From Mycogone perniciosa (lineage: Eukaryota > Ascomycota > Sordariomycetes > Hypocreales > Hypocreaceae), in assembly GCA_025331125.1 (NCBI GenBank), contig JAOALB010000057.1, positions 186,001-250,000 on the forward strand: 64,000 nucleotides of DNA, written 5' to 3'. Below are positions 55,650 through 64,000 of this stretch, piece by piece (positions within the stretch are counted from its first letter, which is position 1; each line of letters starts with the position of its first letter). The notes under the pieces are model-generated. The model did no database searches. It was given only the letters and a program-made list of their open reading frames with translations, and had not been told where the DNA came from. The translations under genes were made by a program, and so were the position numbers.

Positions 55650-56831
55650 ATGAAGGGAAGCCCCGCCGCTTCAGCCACCGCAGTTCAATCTGTAAAGGCT
55701 GAGGCGCAAGGTCAAGCCACACATCCAACAGCCGAGCACGTCATATCAAAATCCCGCCAACTCTCCCGACTTCAGGAGCACCCCCAATCTCGAATTGCAA
55801 TTCCCTATTTCACTCATCGCTGGATTCCGAACGATGATGACGATGAAGATACCGCGCCTCGCCCCCGCGCTGGAGGCCTTCCCGACTTTGCGGCGCTTTC
55901 CCGCCATGCGACCCCGTAACCTCGCCCAGATCCCCATCGGATGCCGCCGCTCTGCGATCGATGCCCCGACGTTGCAGCATGGTGTGTTGCATTTATATAA
56001 TGACCTTGGTGTACTTGTCTACGCGGGATGTTCGCCAAGTCAAGTTACGCGCATTGGTGATATACTGCAACAGGTCGTGTCGTGGGGAGGGATCGGAGGA
56101 GTAGTGTCAATGTTGGATGGGCAGGAGGAGAAGAGGAGGAGTGATGAACCTATAAAGGCGGGTGGCCTCCTTGACAAACTCAGTGTAGGGAGTGTTAGTT
56201 TTACCTGGAGGGAGGATGTCGAGGAAGAGAAAGTAACTGAACTGAATTGCGTAACAGAGAGGGCATATCGAGAGCAGTGAACTATCACGACGCGCGGTGC
56301 AGCGATGCGACAAAATATTGCAAGAATTGAAAGAGACGTTGACGCCTGAGTATAAGGATCTGATTACTACATCTAAATATAATGATTTGCCCAATGTTCT
56401 TCCGCGTGGGAAAATAGCACATGTATGTATGCTATGCTGTTGGAACCATCATCCAGGTAGCTAACTTGAGTCTTTTGTAGGAGACGGTTAATGGCCCGCG
56501 TCCACTCCCCATCGAATCATTCAGCTCCTTATACATTGCTCGACCCCCACCTGGAGTCCTCAACACTACCGAACGACGCGCTGTAGGAGAAACGCGGTTC
56601 TTCACCGTCGGGACGGGAACATACCTTGGTGGTACTCTGGTCGAGTACGTGATGTGGAAAGGGGACAGAGAGGAGCACATAAATCCCTTCTGGCGCCTTG
56701 GGAAAGTAGAGGAGAAAAAGGAACCTAGCAGAGAGGTGCTTGGGGGGGTTATGGAGAGGGTGATGGTACCGCTGTGGGAGATGGAGAGGCAGGTTTGGGC
56801 AGATGAGGTTGAGAAGGGAAATGAGCAATAA
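55650..56831 (+). pseudogene. Conserved-looking fungal protein with apparently broken reading frame
   Basis: Coding-like segments occur in three frames. Frame A: ATG 55650 to TAA 55917-55919 (IPYFTHRWIPNDDDDE). Frame B: about 55921 to TGA 56278-56280 (HLYNDLGVLVYAGCSPSQVT, SVSFTWREDVEEEKVTEL, ERAYREQ). Frame C: 56279-56422 (ELSRRAVQRCDKILQELKET, LPNVLPRGKIAH). An intron at 56423-56480 (GTATGT to TTGTAG) then joins in phase to ETVNGPRPLPIESF, TFFTVGTG-like FFTVGTGTYLGGTLVEYVMW and ends at TAA 56829-56831. Removing the T at 56278 would link REQ to ELSRR without a gap, so a one-base insertion is the simplest break. No intron fits there, and none with correct phase fits the A-B junction. Recent pseudogene, sequencing error or unusual splicing are all possible. 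Function unknown. Confidence 0.5.
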
Positions 56832-59800
56832 TGGAAAAGGGACATGATGGCGGCGACTGGTGGATATGTACTTGTGTATGCTTTTTTTGCGTAGAGTCCT
56901 GGAGGGAAATATGAATGTATAACGGCGTGCCTAGGTAACGATAGATCCAGATGATAGGCTTTAGGAATTGAGATACCCTCCTGAAAAGGTATTAAGAAAA
57001 GGAACTTGAATTCCATGTTTTTTTATGCCTGCATTATTCGTCCTGATATACGCGACAGCGACAGGTTTATACCACAATATGTCTAGCGAAGCATCTACCA
57101 AATTAATCATGACCATCTTGCTTGCATATAAAACACAAGTGTATCAAGTCCCTATTACTCTATGCACTACTTCGTATACCCACCAAGTAGTACTATCACT
57201 CCTTTATAAATGGAGATGAATGAGGATCCAAATAAAACAGGGGACGGCCTTTTTGGTGTTTATGTGACAAGGGATAAGCTAGGTGTTGGTTCACATCCGG
57301 TGTACTTTGTAGATGAGTGGCTATAGATAGGTAGATAATAGTCGACAAAAACAGTCCCCTTGTTGTATTATAATACGTCGCACCAAGACTAACTCATCTG
57401 GTTTGCAGTGATTGGTGGGCGAATAGACGGGGAAACATCTGTCGGGTGGCCGTCCGTGTATATGGTGGTGCCCTCTGAGATCTACGGATACGTCCGCCGC
57501 GCCTTTCGCTTATTCAAAACACCATTCATGGCCATGGTAGCGTAGCATCTTGGACAAAATCGTATGTAGTCCTGTAAACGAGGCCTTACAACAGGATGTC
57601 TCCCATGGCGTCATCCACTGCCGTGAAGTCGGCATTGGTGTGTGGGCTTTGTTTATTTGCCGGGATGGTGTGACGGCAGCCCTCCTGAGCAACACCTCCG
57701 CGCTGGCCGCTGATCGGCTAACAAACAGATGCGGGCCTATCGCGAGCGAGCTCCTCAAACGCGCGTCGAAACACTGGCCCGATCATTCGCGGGGTATCTG
57801 TCATGATTTGCGAGATTGGGAGGGGCAGAGTAACAAACCCTGTCATGCGTCTGGCCATCGCCGGCGCTTCTCAACGCTCTCTCACCGCTGACTTGATACT
57901 GCACGGAGGTGCAGCAGGCCCTCTCTGTCTAGGCAGTCAGACAGCGCTTGATGGCGGATATTTCGAAGTGGCAAAGAATATAGCTCGTATTACTACTTCG
58001 TACATACTGCTCTTCTCTTGTATGCACTGTCAGCTCAGTAGTATGACAAAACGGTCATCGCGCGTGGTGGCGCAAAAGGCCCAAGGTAATCGGAGAATTT
58101 TATACGTCGGCTCGTCCTCAATTAGCATCGCCCTGCTTCTCTTAGTCACTTTCTAAATCGTAAGAAGCGGTCAATAAAGATCTCGGGATGCCGTGCTAGT
58201 AGATCTGATACTTTGGAATCCATCACAGCTTCTGTTTTCAAGGCCCTCAACCTCAAGGCAACACCTTACTCGTGCAGTGTCAGGATCGGCAGTGGAGAAT
58301 TGAGAAGCGTTGTGTCGGTGTGTTTCCGATGCGACCAAGCGCGACCTCCACTCTGCTTCAGGAAATTAGTCTCCATTCTGTCAGATTTTTCCCTTTAGCG
58401 CTCTTTTTGCTGTGAGTTGGTGTGTGAAGCATCGTTGCATCTGGAATGCATTCGTTCGACTGGTTGGAGGAGCGGCTCTTACGGGAGCCATCTGAAAGCG
58501 GGGGGCGGTACGGAGTACTCCGTCCTAGGTACATATGTACTCTTGATGGACTTGCACGTGCTAAATGCGGAAGTACAAAGAGATATTCCGTACAAAATAC
58601 CTCGTATTTGCCCGCAGCACTCCCTGCGCCAAGGTACTATACGAGTATGTATATAGATACATGGCATGATTTGGTTCTTTCAACCAAAGTCCCAAATAGG
58701 ATGCTACTATTCTTTCATGTTTCGCCGGGAATGGGACGAGGCAGATTCATGACCTTTTTTGCCAAGTCATGCGGACAAACAGACAAGGGCTCCCCGAAAC
58801 AGCCTAGCAAAGACGTCAGACCATTGGCTGGTAGCCACTTTCGTCAGAACGCGTGGTACCTACGGAGTACCACTAGCAAAAAGCTTAACATCCCCTGGCT
58901 GGCCTGCCAGTCAGCGTGTATTACTTGCAGGATTGCAGTAATAGAGGTACCTCGTATACTAAATAGAAAGTACCTGTTTAGTCAGAGAAGGGAGAGCCGC
59001 AAGCCTCAATCAAATCCTGAGGCGTGACGACAGAACAAATAATAAAGTAAAATAAAAAAGGCATATTAGTGAGATTAGGGATTTACTGTAAATTTGGGCT
59101 TCCGGAAGTGCCGGAACCGTTGCCAAAGCCAGTTTACTGCTCCTTTATACTCACTTTTTCTCACTTCACAATCGACATTCTTGCTTTGCTTAGCAGTGCA
59201 ATGCTCGTACCTACTCAGGTACCTAGTAGTACTCCATGATAGGATTACCTTAGTACCTCGTACAGGGCATGTTACTGTACGTGCGCTGCAGTATATTTGT
59301 ATTTTTAGGCACCATCCTTCACAGTCAGGTTACATACTAGGCAGTTCGACCTGCCTTTTTTTATAATGTACTCCGTATGTACTTCGTATTTACGGAGTAC
59401 TTTGTAGCCCGTAACACAGGAATAGATTGTTTCCTGTTGCAAATGTATGTTGGTAGCAGCATGCTCAGTTGCCGGCATGGATATTAATTGCCGGTCGGTA
59501 TTCATGGGTCGGATACTTTCGTTTCCCACAGCCAGCACAATCATGTAGTAGTACCTGTACAAGGACGACTACGGAGTACCGAAATTGGTACTATCTTTTG
59601 CCTTAGTGCTGCTAATGTAGCTTAGCCGTTGCTTGCCTGTTTATGTACGGAGTATACTACTACTACTAGTTGGCAGAATCGCGGGAACCTGCGCCTCTAT
59701 TCAAACATCTGCCTTGCCAGAATTATGGAATCCTCTGCAGGAAGCTATCCTCTAGTTTCGCCCTCTGACCTCCGTGACATGACAACCGGACAGCGGCTGA

Positions 59801-60394
59801 CCTAAAAGGTTTATAGAGTACTGCCTGTCGGTGATACATCCGGCACTCCTCCAAAATCTCCACCGGCCCTCTGTTAGCGTGCTGTAGAGGGTAGATCAGG
59901 TCCCGCCCTAGCGTTTCCTATGCCCTGGAAGAAGCCCAGACGCTGCAAAAAAGAGCCCTGTAAAAAGGTACTTGCTCCCGCTACCACGCGCTCCATAATA
60001 TTCCCCGGCTGGTTCGTGGGAGCAGCTTTAGGTTTCCTTTCTTTTCGCTTCCAATCTCTGACCACTTCTTACTTCCCAAAATCACTCCCTCACATAGGTA
60101 AACAACAACAACAATAACAACAACCAGAGGACAACATCGGCAGCCACAACCGCCCGATCATCGCGGACACCAAAACAAATACCGACAGCGATCGCGAGTT
60201 TCCTTCGCAGCAGCCGTCGAATCGCATGTTGCCCAAGGCCTGAGAATACGCTCCCTTTCGCCCCCGCCAACCTCCCGCACAGTCGTTCTCAAACCCGCAC
60301 GCGCAATTGAATCTTGTCCCGCTGCTGCTGGCCCTGGCCTTGAAAGAGGCTCTTGGGGTTGTCTGGCAGTCAGTGGGGTAGAGAAACGCTGCGC
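56832..60394. other. 3.6-kb spacer without recognised genes
   Basis: Frames such as 57550-57891 and 58446-59027 show no known domain, and the latter contains TACGGAGTA copies. Motif copies cluster at 58510, 58861, 59368-59400, 59570 and 59645. The last 400 bp is rich in CAA and CCG and is the likely AcrB leader. Confidence 0.5.
59368..59400. repeat. Inverted pair of TACGGAGTA motifs
   Basis: GTACTCCGTA (59368-59377) and TACGGAGTAC (59391-59400) form a 10-bp inverted repeat with a 13-nt loop that itself contains TACTTCGTA. Confidence 0.85.
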
Positions 60395-63250
60395 ATGCCT
60401 CGCGCGTCAGGTTCGGGCAAGAGACATTCAGGCGGCGCTGGTCATCGCGATACCAAGCATGAGAATGGGCTCGTAGGCCCGACGAAACGAGTCGCAGGCA
60501 GAAAGAGCCTCAACCACCTCGAAGGCCCTGCGAAGGCCGCCGACCATGGCGCCGGCCACGCAGGGCCGCAGCTTCCACCTCACCCCGTCGCCAACGGCGT
60601 CTCAAAGGGTCACAACGATGTTGCTGCCAGCCACGACAACCGATCCGGCGATGCTCGCAGGTCCTCTGTCGGCAACTATTCTGAGACTTCGGCATCCGAG
60701 TCGTGCAACTCTCAGATGGGGACTAACGGCGGTGTTGTCGACGGCGGCTATCGTCAGATCGACGTCAACGCAATGAAGAATGCCGATGTGCACCGCGATT
60801 CCGGCCCCATTGATATGGTGGCCACCGTGCTCAAGAGTCTCCCAATGCAGGATACCCTCGCCATTCTCATTATCCTCATGCAGCTCCCGTCCTTGTCTCT
60901 CTCCCTTGTTTACGGAATATTTACCTGCCTCACGTTCGTCCCACCAGTCACTACAAGCTCGGGCATCAATCTCAATTTTGCCGAGATTTTTGATGGACAC
61001 TCCACCATGCCTTCTCTTGTCACCGTCTTGTGTATGGACTTCTTCTTCCTCTTGGTATGGCTTTTTCTGTGGCAGCCAATTCAGGATGCCATTCTGGATC
61101 TTGCTAAACCAGTTATTGCCATCACTCTTGGCGGCGGCATTACTTCGAGGGACGGCAGCTCCAGGGGCATCACCACTTGCTTTGTTTGGGTCGTGTTGAA
61201 CCACTTCATCCGCAGCACAAGAGCCCATTGGTCTCGTCTTACGAAATATATCCCCGAGGATTGGCGCCTACCAACTGCCCTCAGCAGTTCGTTTGAAGCG
61301 ACGTTCACTATCTACGATAAGAGGAATTGGCTTGCGTGGGTGCGCAGTGGCCTGGCAATTCATATTCTTACTCAGGGGCTTGTGCGATACATCCGTGAGT
61401 GGTATTTGAGAAGGGAGAAGGCTAGTGCTCTAGTCGGTCAGCATGATCCAGAGGCAGGGAAGCCTTTACTATCTGCTCCTGGGGCTGGCGATGCCGCACA
61501 CGATCCAGGTTTCAATACCCCCGATACGGAGGCTGGTTTTCCTTCAGTCCCACCCGCGTCAACAAACAAGAAAAAAAGAAAGCAGAGCACACAGGTACGG
61601 CTGCAGCAACCGTTATGGGCGGCGCTCGCCAGCACGAAGATTGTCGTCATGAAGGAGTACGAGTCGTCACATGTGTCTTCAGAACCCACCGCTACTAACG
61701 CAACCGATATTCACAATCTCGGAAGCTCACATCTCAATACACAGCCTAGGCAAATATGGATATCGTATATCGGCAGCGACGAAGTTTGTTTCAATACTAG
61801 CTACTTTACAGATCCGGATGATGAGGCGCCACCCCCAACAGCCAATGGTCATGCAATGTCGAGGCCTGCTGGAGTCGACATGTCCAAACCTTTCTACGTC
61901 AGGGTCAATAACGCTTTCTGGCAACCCACTCGCATGTTCCCCGTTGAAGAATCGGATGATATCGCTCGGGAAGGCACCCGCTGGACTGGTGATATCTATG
62001 GACTGCGGCCCTCGTCGAAGTACATCTGTGAATTTGTGGATAGTCGGACTGATAAAGTAGTCTTTTCCACAAGCATTCGCACAGTCAAGGAGCCTATGCG
62101 CGAGAACAACAGCACCCCTGTGCCTGTGTCTGGCTCTCAACCATCACTGCAACCAGACTCTCCTGCAACCACCTTGCGGACCTCCATTGCAGCCGCGGAA
62201 GCGAAGCTAGCGGATGAGAAAAATCGACTGAAGACTTGGCGCAAGGAGTGGAAGAGTCGCATCAATGCCCTCAAAAAGGAGAACGAGCTTACTGACAACC
62301 AACTCTCGTCGGCCGGCAACAGTGATGAGAAGTACAAGCAGAAGATCCGCCAGCAGGAGACTCAGAAGGCCCAAGCTGAGCGTGATACAGAGCGTCTCGC
62401 TGACCAGCTCAAGAACTTTGACAGTGCACCTGAACTGCTTGAAAGCAAAAGGAAGATGGAGCGGGCATACTCGGCCGAGAAGAAACTGTACGATGCAGCT
62501 CAACGGAATTTCAAGGAGTACAAGTCAACGCTAGAGAATGAAGTTCAGGGAAAAGAAATCGAGAAGGCCAACCTGAATACCAGACGCAACAAGATCGCTA
62601 CCCGCATTGCAAAGGTGGAAAACGAGCTTGCCAACATCAACGACGCCAACAACAGGGGTCTAAACGAGGCTGACCGCCGGAGACGGGAGCGTGCCCTATG
62701 GATGGAGCAGGTCAAGTCGCTCGAGCAAAACTATAACGAACGGCTGACTGAAGTCTACGTATCCAATTCGGCAAGAAGAGAGCATCTGCGCAACCTCCAG
62801 GCTCAACTACATGGTTTCCACCCATATCTCAACTCAGCTAACGGGATGCCCGTTGAAATGTCCCTCCTTGAACCTACTCATCTTCCCTTCTCGCAACTAA
62901 ACGCCTGGAACCCCAATCCAACCGCTCCGCCGCATTTCCCATCTGCTATTGGCATGTGGAGTTCTCCAGGAGATTTGCTCCCGCCTGCAGGGCAACCTGG
63001 CATCTCATCTTGGCATCCTCCGCCCACAGCGCCTGCATTTGAGCCTCGCATTTCCAAGTCTAGAGGCCGCAGTTCGAGCATGCTTAGCGACGTTAGTGGA
63101 TTCACCCAGTCTAGCCACGAGGAATCCAGGTCGCCAGTCGGCGCTGCCGCGCGTCCACTGTACCCGAGGAGGTTCGGCATCAACGGAAGCAGAGGCAGTA
63201 CCGGTAGTGGCGGTAGTGGCAGCATTGGCGATCCGGCTAGCCCGGCTTGA
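60395..63250 (+). CDS. acrB: Ubiquitination network signalling protein AcrB-like, 951 aa
   Basis: A single exon, ATG at 60395. The layout matches Aspergillus nidulans AcrB: a long polar N-terminus (to about 145), three hydrophobic segments (TLAILIILMQLPSLSLSLVY; LVTVLCMDFFFLLVWLFLW; the weaker LAWVRSGLAIHILTQGLVRY), a middle domain (QIWISYIGSDEVCFNTSYFT, VRVNNAFWQPTRMFP, GDIYGLRPSSKYICEFVDS) with the look of a beta-sandwich, a long coiled coil at about 605-790 (ADEKNRLKTWRKEWKSRINA onward, rich in Lys, Glu and Gln), and a disordered Pro/Ser/Gly tail. In A. nidulans AcrB works with the CreB/CreC/CreD ubiquitination network that affects carbon catabolite control and drug resistance. Identification rests on recognised layout and local sequence, not on alignment. 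Confidence 0.88.
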   Translation: MPRASGSGKRHSGGAGHRDTKHENGLVGPTKRVAGRKSLNHLEGPAKAADHGAGHAGPQLPPHPVANGVSKGHNDVAASHDNRSGDARRSSVGNYSETSASESCNSQMGTNGGVVDGGYRQIDVNAMKNADVHRDSGPIDMVATVLKSLPMQDTLAILIILMQLPSLSLSLVYGIFTCLTFVPPVTTSSGINLNFAEIFDGHSTMPSLVTVLCMDFFFLLVWLFLWQPIQDAILDLAKPVIAITLGGGITSRDGSSRGITTCFVWVVLNHFIRSTRAHWSRLTKYIPEDWRLPTALSSSFEATFTIYDKRNWLAWVRSGLAIHILTQGLVRYIREWYLRREKASALVGQHDPEAGKPLLSAPGAGDAAHDPGFNTPDTEAGFPSVPPASTNKKKRKQSTQVRLQQPLWAALASTKIVVMKEYESSHVSSEPTATNATDIHNLGSSHLNTQPRQIWISYIGSDEVCFNTSYFTDPDDEAPPPTANGHAMSRPAGVDMSKPFYVRVNNAFWQPTRMFPVEESDDIAREGTRWTGDIYGLRPSSKYICEFVDSRTDKVVFSTSIRTVKEPMRENNSTPVPVSGSQPSLQPDSPATTLRTSIAAAEAKLADEKNRLKTWRKEWKSRINALKKENELTDNQLSSAGNSDEKYKQKIRQQETQKAQAERDTERLADQLKNFDSAPELLESKRKMERAYSAEKKLYDAAQRNFKEYKSTLENEVQGKEIEKANLNTRRNKIATRIAKVENELANINDANNRGLNEADRRRRERALWMEQVKSLEQNYNERLTEVYVSNSARREHLRNLQAQLHGFHPYLNSANGMPVEMSLLEPTHLPFSQLNAWNPNPTAPPHFPSAIGMWSSPGDLLPPAGQPGISSWHPPPTAPAFEPRISKSRGRSSSMLSDVSGFTQSSHEESRSPVGAAARPLYPRRFGINGSRGSTGSGGSGSIGDPASPA

Positions 63251-64000
63251 TTTCAGAGTCTGGGGAGAGAATGGCACCTCCCTGGCGAGTGGGCTGCCCA
63301 ACAGCGAATGTATTGTTTGGCATAGTAGTTCTTCCTTGGTGAATGAATGAAGCAGCGCTTTCTAGACTTGTTTGTGCCTTTTGTGGTTTATGGCGGCCGT
63401 GTGTATGTGATTGCGATATTTGATGTGAATTCATCTACCTACCTAGTAGTATTTGGCGTTGATCATTGTGCAGGCTACCATAGTAACCTTTGCAATAGTA
63501 AGCAAGAGCAAGATTGAAGATTTGGATGCAGCTTTAAATACGAGTATTATTCTTAATTTGACATAGACTTAGAGAGTGCCCCGGGTTTCGACTCTTGGAT
63601 TCATGAAATCAGATTGTCTGACCTCAGTCAACATGTACGAATCAAGGTTTCTATGGCGTTAAGCCTTTTTAAGCTTACATTAAACGCCATCTCCAATTGG
63701 ATATTCTCGTTTAGCCGCTGCAGCTCCTCCATGGCCAGGACTAGATATCTATTAGGCGACTTCTCCCCTGTCAGCCATGGCTTGTCAAGCGTTAGAGACA
63801 ATGAAGAGGTTAGTCCATGTACCAGACATAGTCTTGACTTCTGGGATCAGAGGGGAATTTCAACGTCTGTCTAAAGGCCAACATCCCATACAGTTTGCAC
63901 CAGACCGAGTAATTTCTTGAATATAGCATGTGAAAGTTTAAACATTAAAGATTATCTAGTCCTAGCAGCATCGTGATTCGTCGCTCTAGCCCTCAAATCC
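63251..64000. other. AcrB 3' region and unannotated right edge
   Basis: 750 bp with no supported gene. The frame at 63614-63874 has no motif. Confidence 0.5.

Noticed and set aside
57380..58160. Possible relic of an NAD(P)-binding reductase (VYMVVPSEIYGYV resembles a family motif)
   Set aside because: Only one short motif-like string; the rest of the region in all frames gives nothing consistent.
58446..59027. 193-codon plus-strand frame
   Set aside because: Contains two copies of the intergenic TACGGAGTA motif and no recognisable protein feature.

Overview
The window is nuclear DNA of a filamentous ascomycete (Pezizomycotina), most likely a Eurotiomycete. The evidence is many short (47-144 nt) GT-AG introns, several with CTAAC-like branch sites, and fungus-specific families: a GH72 glucanosyltransferase, a PTH11/rhodopsin-type membrane domain, an AcrB-type ubiquitination-network protein and a promethin-type membrane protein. 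A tRNA-Ile with an intron and the frequent intergenic motif TACGGAGTA fit this. I cannot name the species.

The left part (1 to about 30 kb) is gene-poor and looks accessory. It holds the 3' end of an alkaline phosphatase, a hypothetical gene, a small decayed gene, a six-exon cytochrome P450, a secreted GMC oxidoreductase, a fungal membrane protein, a GH72 glucanosyltransferase with a carbohydrate-binding domain and GPI signal, a guanine deaminase, a membrane protein in which a rhodopsin-type domain is joined to a whole MFS transporter, a secreted cysteine-containing protein, a broken GH125 mannosidase and a luciferase-domain (DUF5519) protein. The gaps between them are long, AT-rich and dotted with TACGGAGTA.

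The right part (30 to 64 kb) is mostly housekeeping: promethin-like protein, RPT2 (proteasome ATPase), UBC1-type E2 enzyme, LSC1 (succinyl-CoA ligase alpha), ELP3 (Elongator), tRNA-Ile, a mitochondrial carrier, an F-box-like protein, CCR4 (deadenylase), a SAM methyltransferase, a small LYR-motif protein, a conserved protein whose frame appears broken, and AcrB. RPT2/UBC1, LSC1/ELP3 and the LYR/hypothetical pair are divergent and share upstream regions. Several genes concern protein turnover (RPT2, E2, F-box-like, AcrB), but I see no operon-like unit.

Exon boundaries were worked out by hand from splice sites and frame continuity. The best candidates for something undescribed are the rhodopsin-MFS fusion (19732-22133) and the secreted protein at 23497-24504. 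I found no CRISPR array, no intact transposon and no secondary-metabolite backbone gene.
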